Shown: piece by piece, positions 14,300-20,494 of the stretch | Position numbering within the stretch: the first letter of the stretch is position 1 | Layout of the letters: the number at the start of each line of letters is the position of its first letter | Origin: a virus | DNA: 20,494 nt | Virus record (IMG/VR): IMGVR_UViG_3300027747_000952 | Location: 1 to 20,494 of that record | Direction: 5' to 3' (one strand) | The notes under the pieces: generated by a model | What the model saw: only the letters and a program-made list of their open reading frames with translations | The model's database searches: none | What the model was told of the DNA's origin: nothing | Translations under genes and position numbers: made by a program

Positions 14300-15820
14300 A
14301 TGAAATCGTTTCTAGAAGTTTTAAGAGAAGAAGAATCTGGTGATGTTCACCATGTTATGACTTTTGGTAGGATGAATCCTCCGACCACAGGCCATTTGAA
14401 AGTCATTGACAAAGTAAAAGAAATTGCAAAGAAACATGGTGCAGATCATACTGTGGTTGTTTCACACTCACAAGATGCAAAAAAGAATCCTTTGTCAGCT
14501 GAACAAAAATTAAAACACCTAAAGAGATATTCACCAGATACACATTTTGAAGCTTCATCTAAAGAACATCCAACATTTTTACAACATGCAGCAAAATTGC
14601 ATAAAAGTGGTGTAACACATCTACACATGGTCGTTGGTTCTGATCGTGTCAAAGAGATGCACGATAAGTTACACCAATACAATGGAACTCATCCTGGTGC
14701 ATTGTATAACTTCAAGAAGATAACTGTTCATTCTGCTGGTCAACGTGATCCTGACGCAGAAGGAACTGAAGGTATGTCTGGCACCAAGATGCGTGAACAT
14801 GCCAAGAATAATGACCTATCATCATTCAGAAAAGGTGTCCCTGCTCATGTTCCAGAACACCATGCAAAAGAATTGATGCATGATGTGCGTAAAGGAATGG
14901 GATTACATGAAAGTTACACATATGGTCGTAATAAGGCTATCTTTGTGACTGGTGGTCCAGGTTCAGGTAAAGATGTTGTCATTCGTGAATGCATTGCTGG
15001 TCAAAATATCACCGAACACAACTTTTCACAAGTGATTGATATTCTAAACGATAAACATAAGCTTGCAATGAGGTCTATGAATCCTCGTTTTGAATCGTTA
15101 CGCGCTCGCGGCCCATTAATCATCAATGGACCTGCTGATGATTTAGAAAAAATATCACACATCAAAGAAGAGCTAGAAGAACTCGGTTACAAAACAATGA
15201 TGATCTTTGTTGATACTTCTGATACGGTTAGTATGGAAAGAAACACACTATTATCAAGAATGATGGTAGAATCAATTCGCCACGAACGTTGGTGCAAATC
15301 ACAAGAAAATCTTGATGCATTTTCTGAAATGTTTAACAATTTTATTAGATTTGACAATACAAGTAGTTTAGAACTAATAGAAGAAGATATCACAGAAACT
15401 TATCATAAAACAAATGATTTCTTGGGTGGTGTTTATAACAACACAAACACCAATAGATTCATAAATATCTACGAATCAAAAAAACAATCAAAAGCTATTC
15501 AAAATACAAATTTGAAAGATAAAAAATTATTGAGAGATAACGATGATCCTCTTGGTAATTTTCAGCGTACACTAGGAAAACCAGATAGTATTGGTGGTGG
15601 CGGTAGTGGTGGTAATAGTGATTACATATATAAAACCTACGAATCTAAAGTTGGTTTTAAAAATTTCTATAAAGATAAAGAATCAGGAAAACCCAATACT
15701 TCAATATCTAAAACCAGTAAAAATACTTTATATGGCACAGGTGTTGGTCCAGACTTTGATACACGTACATCAGGTGAAGGTTTAACTGGAGGTGCTGGAC
15801 TAGGTAATCCAGCAGCCTAA
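14300..15820 (+). CDS. Nucleotidyltransferase / P-loop kinase fusion (NadR-like layout)
   Basis: A 506-residue protein of at least two domains. Residues 17-200 belong to the HxGH cytidylyl/adenylyltransferase family: FGRMNPPTTGH (22-32), VVGSDRVKEM in the middle, and MSGTKMR (159-165) as the ISxTxxR motif. This domain matches a protein widespread in T4-like cyanophages. From about 210 a P-loop domain follows, GGPGSGKD (218-225), with a kinase-like MIFVDTSD strand and Arg-rich lid region. The combination resembles NadR (NMN adenylyltransferase plus ribosylnicotinamide kinase), but the substrate is not shown. Residues 420-506 are Gly/Ser/Lys-rich, with a natural GGGGSGG linker near 434. The N-terminus MKSFLEVLREEES is capsid-targeting-like. 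Confidence 0.78.
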   Translation: MKSFLEVLREEESGDVHHVMTFGRMNPPTTGHLKVIDKVKEIAKKHGADHTVVVSHSQDAKKNPLSAEQKLKHLKRYSPDTHFEASSKEHPTFLQHAAKLHKSGVTHLHMVVGSDRVKEMHDKLHQYNGTHPGALYNFKKITVHSAGQRDPDAEGTEGMSGTKMREHAKNNDLSSFRKGVPAHVPEHHAKELMHDVRKGMGLHESYTYGRNKAIFVTGGPGSGKDVVIRECIAGQNITEHNFSQVIDILNDKHKLAMRSMNPRFESLRARGPLIINGPADDLEKISHIKEELEELGYKTMMIFVDTSDTVSMERNTLLSRMMVESIRHERWCKSQENLDAFSEMFNNFIRFDNTSSLELIEEDITETYHKTNDFLGGVYNNTNTNRFINIYESKKQSKAIQNTNLKDKKLLRDNDDPLGNFQRTLGKPDSIGGGGSGGNSDYIYKTYESKVGFKNFYKDKESGKPNTSISKTSKNTLYGTGVGPDFDTRTSGEGLTGGAGLGNPAA

Positions 15821-15821
15821 T

Positions 15822-16325
15822 ATGCTTAGTTTTAAATCTTTCATCAATTTAAATGAAGGTCCTTTAGACCAAATGTTTAATAAAGATTCATTAGATTCAC
15901 CGTCTAATACACCTTTTCAACCTAGAAATGTTAGTCCTAATCCATTAGGTGAGAAAAAGAAAGTAAAAGGATTTAAAGAATCTTTGAATTCTGGTGAAAC
16001 TGGTAATGGTGATCAAATGCCAGTAACAGGTCAGATGAATGGAACCAATGTGATGCCATTAGTGACTCCGTTGGATAAAAAAAGAGCAAAAATTATAACT
16101 ACTATACCAGATAGTATTACAGCTAATAATGTTAAAGAATGTGTAGATGAGTTGGAAAAAGGTCTTCAAAAATTGAATGATTACGGGCATGAGCCAATCA
16201 ATAAATTGATGATGGCTATTTCTAAAAAACATGGTATTACAGGAAAAGAACTACATAATAGGTTCAAAGAAAAAAATAAAACAACACCAGACAACTGGAT
16301 TAAAAATAAACTAGGAGCAAAATAA
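15822..16325 (+). CDS. Uncharacterised late-module protein
   Basis: A 167-residue protein of no recognised family. The N-terminus MLSFKSFINLNEGP resembles the capsid-targeting peptides of its neighbours, with LNE|G as a possible gp21-type cleavage point. Residues 15-80 are Pro/Asn/Gly-rich and probably disordered. Residues 95-165 look helical, and KKHGITGKELHNRFKEKNK is a compact helix-turn segment. Given its place between two probable virion proteins it is likely packaged or structural, but this is positional inference. It begins 1 base after the previous stop and overlaps the next start. Confidence 0.6.
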   Translation: MLSFKSFINLNEGPLDQMFNKDSLDSPSNTPFQPRNVSPNPLGEKKKVKGFKESLNSGETGNGDQMPVTGQMNGTNVMPLVTPLDKKRAKIITTIPDSITANNVKECVDELEKGLQKLNDYGHEPINKLMMAISKKHGITGKELHNRFKEKNKTTPDNWIKNKLGAK

Positions 16326-18016
16326 TGTTTACCAAAAACGCAGTTTCACAAGACGTAATTGATGCAGTTAATAGCATTCTCGTGCAAGAAGAAAAAAAAC
16401 AAATGCTTTTAGAGCCAGGAAAGAAAATGGAACTAGAAACTGGTTTCCATATGGCTGCACATGCTGCTAAAAAGGCAAATCAATCACATTTTGAGTTTCA
16501 AGGTAAAAAGTATCCTGTAACTGCAAAGAGTACATCAGAAGCTATTGAAGAATCCGAAAGTAATTTAGATCACGTAAGAAATAAATTTAGAAGTACATAC
16601 GGATTTGATCCAAAACGTGCTGGAGAAAGACATAACCAAAATATGGATCGTGCTTCAGAAAGACATAACCAAGATATTGATCATTTTATTAAACATAATC
16701 AAAAACGCCGCGAAATCGAAACAGATTATCATGCTCGAAAAAGAGAAATAGATTTGAAACACCATGAAAATGATCCATTGCAGGACATGGGTAGAGCGAT
16801 AGTCGATAGATATAAAAATTATAAAAGAGTTAATGAAAAAGTAACAATAGTTCATGGTGAACCACCAGAAGGAGTTCAACATACTAATGGAATGGTTCAT
16901 AGAAATCATAATGGAATAAATTCAAGCATTTTATATACAAGAAAACCAGCACCGTCAGTTCCTGTAAAACAAAGTGTTTTAAATAAAGTTAGAAGCCAAA
17001 GAGCAGAATCTATCGACGAAGAAAAAGACGATGATAGTATGTACACAACCAAAGCACAAGCAAAGAAAATTGCTGATAAAGAAGCTGCTAAAGAAGTACA
17101 CAAGCATGAAAAACATCTTCACAAAGGTTCAAAAGAAACTAAGTTTGATGAAGAACGTCACATGACTGATGATGAAATGGCAAAGCGTGAAAAAATTGTT
17201 AAGTCTATGAAAAAAGGCATGGCTGGTTTCAAAGAAAGATATGGCAACCGTGCTAAAAATGTAATGTATGCTACTGCTACAAAACAAGCAATGCACCATG
17301 AAGAAGTTGACCTGAATGAAGAAATGCATTTTAGAAAAACACATAAAATGTCACATGTTCATTCTCCAGATACTATTTCTGTTACTCATGCTCACCACAA
17401 AGATCATGGTCATATTGGTCATATCGAAGAATACCATGAGTGTGATGCTGGTGGAAAACATACAGGAAATAAAAAGTATGCTATGGAACATTATCCTTCT
17501 GGCAAACAAATGCATGGTTGCGATACAAGTGAAGAGGCATCAAAACACTTGAAGAAATTCCATGAAGATTACTGTGGAAAGATGGAATCTATGGGATTGA
17601 AGATGGAAGAAAAAGAAACTTCTACAAAGAAAGTTACTCCAAAGAAAGAAAGCATTGGTGGTATTGTTGGTGCAGGCGATGGTTTAGGAAATGTAAAAGA
17701 AGATATGAAAGTTGATACTCTTGCAGGTCCAACAAACATCAAAAATATACCAAAAAAACAAGCAAAAGAATTATCAATTTCAAATGGTCACAGCAGTGTT
17801 AAAAAGGGTGAACTAATAAATTCAGGTGACGCTGCACCTGAACCACGCAATAAGCCTCCTTATAAAGTAAAAGCTTTTGAAGCTAAAACACCTGATGGTC
17901 AAATTGGTGACTTTACTCCAAGTGTCGATCAACCATTGAAAGAACGTGTTAAAGACATGGCAAAGCGTAAATTCAGAAAAGAAAATATGTCTGGCCTTAC
18001 ATTATCCGACCAATAA
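16325..18016 (+). CDS. Mosaic Lys/His-rich late protein with marine T4-like motifs
   Basis: A 563-residue protein, mostly charged and low in complexity. Three recognisable blocks stand out: SHFEFQGKKYPVTAKS (about 59-74), a helical Arg/His/Glu-rich region at 85-150 with the repeated ERHNQ motif (two copies), and MTDDEMAKREKIVKSMKK to YGNRAKNVMYATATK at 280-320, a motif that I recall in many proteins of marine T4-like phages. A His-rich beta-like segment follows (340-395: SHVHSP, THAHHKDHGH, HIGHIEEYHECD), then a disordered tail. No enzyme motif is seen. It could be a scaffold, an internal head or a DNA-binding packaged protein. It is coupled upstream by TAATG. Confidence 0.6.
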   Translation: MFTKNAVSQDVIDAVNSILVQEEKKQMLLEPGKKMELETGFHMAAHAAKKANQSHFEFQGKKYPVTAKSTSEAIEESESNLDHVRNKFRSTYGFDPKRAGERHNQNMDRASERHNQDIDHFIKHNQKRREIETDYHARKREIDLKHHENDPLQDMGRAIVDRYKNYKRVNEKVTIVHGEPPEGVQHTNGMVHRNHNGINSSILYTRKPAPSVPVKQSVLNKVRSQRAESIDEEKDDDSMYTTKAQAKKIADKEAAKEVHKHEKHLHKGSKETKFDEERHMTDDEMAKREKIVKSMKKGMAGFKERYGNRAKNVMYATATKQAMHHEEVDLNEEMHFRKTHKMSHVHSPDTISVTHAHHKDHGHIGHIEEYHECDAGGKHTGNKKYAMEHYPSGKQMHGCDTSEEASKHLKKFHEDYCGKMESMGLKMEEKETSTKKVTPKKESIGGIVGAGDGLGNVKEDMKVDTLAGPTNIKNIPKKQAKELSISNGHSSVKKGELINSGDAAPEPRNKPPYKVKAFEAKTPDGQIGDFTPSVDQPLKERVKDMAKRKFRKENMSGLTLSDQ

Positions 18017-18017
18017 A

Positions 18018-19061
18018 ATGAAAAATAAACTTTCGGGTTTAGTTATATCAGTTGTAAAAAAGGTTGACCCAAAAACTGGTTTTGGATCTGACCCAAATGC
18101 TCCTTGGATAAAAGATAACATCGATGAGAATATAACCTCAAGACGTTCTGATCTATTGAAACAATTTTATAAAGCCATGGGTTACAATATGACTTATGTT
18201 ACTAAAAATCAAAGAGTAGCAAAAGCTAAAACTGGCCAGTTTATTAAATGGAAAAGAGAACACGGAATCTATGAAGAAGATTTGACTACACAAACGGATC
18301 ATCCAGAAATTCGTTCTCACGTTGCAGATTCTCCTACTAAAAAGCGCCAAGCTCAATTAAATAGAGCAGCGAGACACTATGATATTCCTGCAGCATCTGC
18401 ACCACATTCAAATGGTCTAAGAAAAGAATCTGGTGAAATTTGTCAGCAATGTTTAAGTGATCCATGCATATGTGATGATAGCCATGGATTCATAGAGGAA
18501 AAAGATATGGGAATTAGCAAAGCTTCAGAAACAAAATTTCACGCAAAGTTGGATAAACTTGTACACAAAACATTTGGTAAAAGAGAAAATGAATCTACTA
18601 TGTACGATAATCCAAGAACAAAAATTAATACACCCGATATGACGGAAGGTGTTGGTGATCCAAAAGCTGGAAGTTATCAACCGGGTGTTACTCCTGGTCC
18701 TGATGGTTGGTCAGTAGAACCTCCAGAAATGATTGGACACAAAAAAACTGCTGCAAAAATTATTAAAAATATTGTAAACGAGAAAAAAAGATTACAAAAA
18801 GAAGAATTGGATGATTGGGAAAAGAGAGACAAGGAACCTGGTACAAAAATTGATGGTTATGGAAAAAAACCATCATTCAGTAAGTCTGATGATGATAAAA
18901 ACATTGGTGATAAAAAACCAGATGCTGAATTGATACTTAAAGGTGGTACAACGTTGACAGGTGAAAAGAGAGATGTTATTGAGATTAATCCAATGATGAA
19001 GAAACGTGAAACGGTACCTGACTATAATAGTAAGAACAATATTAATCAAAGTCAGAAATAA
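18018..19061 (+). CDS. Uncharacterised late protein with Cys cluster
   Basis: A 347-residue protein; I start it at the ATG at 18018, just after the previous stop, rather than at an upstream in-frame GTG inside the neighbour. Residues 43-80 (RSDLLKQFYKAMGYNMTYVTK and TGQFIKWKREHGI) form a small basic domain of the kind repeated in late proteins of marine T4-like phages. ICQQCLSDPCICDD (C142, C145, C150, C152) could bind zinc. Beyond residue 200 the chain is Lys/Gly/Pro-rich and probably disordered. No function is assigned; a packaged or structural role is inferred from position before a second late promoter. Confidence 0.55.
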   Translation: MKNKLSGLVISVVKKVDPKTGFGSDPNAPWIKDNIDENITSRRSDLLKQFYKAMGYNMTYVTKNQRVAKAKTGQFIKWKREHGIYEEDLTTQTDHPEIRSHVADSPTKKRQAQLNRAARHYDIPAASAPHSNGLRKESGEICQQCLSDPCICDDSHGFIEEKDMGISKASETKFHAKLDKLVHKTFGKRENESTMYDNPRTKINTPDMTEGVGDPKAGSYQPGVTPGPDGWSVEPPEMIGHKKTAAKIIKNIVNEKKRLQKEELDDWEKRDKEPGTKIDGYGKKPSFSKSDDDKNIGDKKPDAELILKGGTTLTGEKRDVIEINPMMKKRETVPDYNSKNNINQSQK

Positions 19062-19068
19062 CAAGAAC

Positions 19069-19076
19069 AATAAATA
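19069..19076 (+). promoter_or_regulatory. T4-type late promoter box
   Basis: AATAAATA matches NATAAATA and sits in the only gap of the late module longer than 30 bases, 31 bases before the ATG at 19108. A separate late promoter would suit a virion protein made in quantity. Single matches of this motif are weak evidence in AT-rich DNA. Confidence 0.55.
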
Positions 19077-19095
19077 GATAGAATACCTTTCTACC

Positions 19096-19101
19096 AAGGA
19101 G
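19096..19101 (+). promoter_or_regulatory. Strong Shine-Dalgarno of the structural gene
   Basis: AAGGAG with a 6-base spacer to the ATG at 19108. With the late box just upstream it predicts high expression of this gene, as expected of a capsid or decoration protein. Confidence 0.8.
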
Positions 19102-19107
19102 AAAAAA

Positions 19108-19734
19108 ATGGCATACGAATCATGGAATAATAACGACAACCCAGGACTTGGATTTGGACATCCAGAATGGCCTGCTACTAGAGTAACAAGAGAAGTAGTA
19201 CAATTAACTACAGCTAATTTAACAACATCTGGTGTAACAAGCATTAAATTTGCATACACAGCAAACGTTGCAAATGTTGGTGTGGCTGTTGGTCAATATG
19301 TAAATTATTTGCCTACGACAACATCAGACCCATCAGCAAACCTTTCATCAAATGGTTCTGTTGGCATGTTCCCATCAAATAATAAAGTTAGTGTTATTAG
19401 TGGTAATTTAGTAATTTTGACCGCAGCAACAACAGGTAATATTCCTGCAAACGCAATAATTGCATTTGATTCTGCTATTGTTTATCCAGCTGGAAAAACT
19501 GTTGAAGTAACGTATAACGCAGATACAGTTCTAGCAACACCAACAAGAATAACTGCTGCAAACAATAAAATTGGTGGTAGTATTAGTGTTGGTTGGGTAC
19601 ATGTACAAAAGAAAACAAATAATGATGGAACAATTCGTTACATCAGAGAAACATTAATTGCTTTGGCTAACGCAACTTCTTCAAACACATTTGGTGGTAA
19701 TACCTCATGGGGTCAGGCATTCGCTAATACCTAA
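19108..19734 (+). CDS. Probable virion structural protein
   Basis: A 208-residue protein rich in Thr, Ala, Asn, Val and Gly, lacking Cys and charged clusters, with many short beta-strand-like segments. This composition is typical of decoration or fibre-like virion proteins and unlike its Lys/His-rich neighbours. The start MAYESWNNNDNPGLGFG and the end GTIRYIRETLIALANAT followed by a W-rich tail fit structural proteins of T4-like cyanophages and pelagiphages as I recall, although I cannot give a gp number. It has its own late box and strong ribosome site, so it is probably made in quantity. Confidence 0.65.
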   Translation: MAYESWNNNDNPGLGFGHPEWPATRVTREVVQLTTANLTTSGVTSIKFAYTANVANVGVAVGQYVNYLPTTTSDPSANLSSNGSVGMFPSNNKVSVISGNLVILTAATTGNIPANAIIAFDSAIVYPAGKTVEVTYNADTVLATPTRITAANNKIGGSISVGWVHVQKKTNNDGTIRYIRETLIALANATSSNTFGGNTSWGQAFANT

Positions 19735-19749
19735 TAGTTTGTTTTTATA

Positions 19750-20139
19750 ATGGGGTTTGATGATTTAAATGAAGATAACTTTGTAATGTATGCAGTTAAA
19801 TGTTATACATCACCTAGTTGCTTAATGTCTGAGTTCGAGGGTGATCTTAAAAGGACGAAATACTTAAAGAGATTGTTTCGTAGATATAAGATCACCAAAA
19901 ACGTTAAAGAGAGGTTGATACTTAACCATATCATAATGCTCAATAATGTTTTTGGACCAGAAGCTACGGCAAGAATTTTGTTTTTTAGGATTGATGAAAA
20001 AGATTACGATTCATTAAAAACATTCTTACTTTATTTGAATATTTTACCTGAAGTTGTTAAGGGCATTAAGGGCAAAAACATAATAACAGATATTATTCCA
20101 GTAGACATGACGATTGCTGAAATACTTAGAAAAATATGA
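19750..20139 (+). CDS. Conserved small protein of T4-like aquatic phages
   Basis: A 129-residue protein matching a family that I recall in many T4-like cyanophages (possibly DUF7207): an acidic start with NEDNFVMYAVKCY, then MSEFEGDLKRTKYLKRLFRRYK (residues 26-47), a helix LKERLILNH-type segment (here VKERLILNHIIML), and NVFGPEATARILFFRID. It appears all-helical with an amphipathic core and a basic patch (KRTKYLKRLFRRYK) that could bind nucleic acid. No enzymatic motif is seen. It has a weak ribosome site and its TGA overlaps the next ATG, so the two are coupled. Confidence 0.72.
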   Translation: MGFDDLNEDNFVMYAVKCYTSPSCLMSEFEGDLKRTKYLKRLFRRYKITKNVKERLILNHIIMLNNVFGPEATARILFFRIDEKDYDSLKTFLLYLNILPEVVKGIKGKNIITDIIPVDMTIAEILRKI

Positions 20140-20494
20140 AAACTTTTAAACAATTCACTAAAGAAGCATGCTGGCCAGGTTACAGAAGAGTTCCTGGTAC
20201 AAAAGCATTCTCTAAAGGGTCTTGTGTTAAAGAAGATAATATAGAAGAATCTCAGGTTGATGAAGATTTAAGAAAATGGTTCAAGCAAGATTGGGTTCGC
20301 ATGGACACCAAAGGTAATGTTAAAGGTCAATGTGCTAGAGAACCAGGTGAAGGCAAACCAAAATGTTTACCTAGAGCAAAAGCAAATGCAATAGGTCAAG
20401 AAGGCAGAGCAAAAGCTGCACAAAGAAAACGCCGTGAAGATCCAAATCCAGAACGCCATGGTTCACCAATAAATGTCAAGACAGAAAGTGCAGC
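20136..20494 (+). CDS. DUF5872-like protein (3' partial)
   Basis: The first 119 codons of a gene that runs off the window; it is too late in the window to close. The start overlaps the previous stop (ATGA). The N-terminus MKTFKQFTKEAC is capsid-targeting-like. It is followed by WPGYRRVPGTKAFSKGSC and then KWFKQDWVRMDTKGNVKGQC, KPKCLPRAKANA and RAKAAQRKRREDP, the Cys/Lys pattern that I associate with DUF5872. The Cys residues (four visible) could bind a metal. Function is unknown; the basic Cys-rich body suggests nucleic-acid contact, which would suit a packaged protein, but that is inference. Confidence 0.7.
   Translation, partial: MKTFKQFTKEACWPGYRRVPGTKAFSKGSCVKEDNIEESQVDEDLRKWFKQDWVRMDTKGNVKGQCAREPGEGKPKCLPRAKANAIGQEGRAKAAQRKRREDPNPERHGSPINVKTESA

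Noticed and set aside
17946-18017. GTG-initiated extension of the gene at 18018
   Set aside because: It would lie inside the upstream gene; an ATG directly after that gene's stop fits the spacing pattern of this operon.
1-20494. CRISPR array, insertion sequence, or phage attachment site
   Set aside because: No regularly spaced direct repeats, transposase gene, terminal inverted repeats or integrase were found by eye.

Overview
This is most likely a piece of a T4-like (myovirus) genome from an aquatic, probably marine, phage. All genes are on the + strand, tightly packed with ATGA/TAATG overlaps. The DNA is AT-rich. The first gene is a gp41-type replicative helicase. The right half holds several proteins that I recognise as typical of T4-like cyanophages and pelagiphages. 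The host cannot be read from this window. Family names are from memory of conserved motifs; no search was run.

Layout. (1) 1-2102: the 3' part of the gp41 helicase gene, then a gene resembling the DUF4338/DruA family. (2) 2103-2306: no intact gene, but two decayed coding relics, one of which copies the start of a nearby glycosyltransferase. (3) 2307-12016: a sugar-modification island of about 9.7 kb. It encodes a methyltransferase, a GT2-like enzyme, a GT-A-like enzyme, an HtrL/YibB (WlaTC) protein, two GT9/heptosyltransferase-like proteins, another GT-A-like protein, four members of one short transferase-like family, a HAD phosphatase fused to a sugar nucleotidyltransferase, and a short GDPD-like protein. 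(4) 12017-12070: three overlapping or adjacent copies of the T4-type late promoter box NATAAATA. (5) 12071-20494: late virion-associated genes. These are a ligase-like (KxDG) protein split in two by a +1 frame change, a PD-(D/E)XK-like nuclease, a nucleotidyltransferase plus P-loop kinase fusion, several low-complexity His/Lys-rich proteins, a probable virion structural protein behind a second late box, a conserved small protein, and a cut-off DUF5872-like gene.

How the parts may work together. The island looks able to make an activated sugar (HAD plus nucleotidyltransferase) and to assemble and methylate a glycan, either on host surface polysaccharide or on the virion. In the late module four proteins begin with MK(T/S)F..F(L)..E-like peptides resembling the T4 capsid-targeting sequence (MKTYQEFIAE). 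This suggests that a ligase-like protein and a nucleotidyltransferase/kinase could be packaged in the head and injected with the DNA. That is an inference and the most interesting idea in the window.
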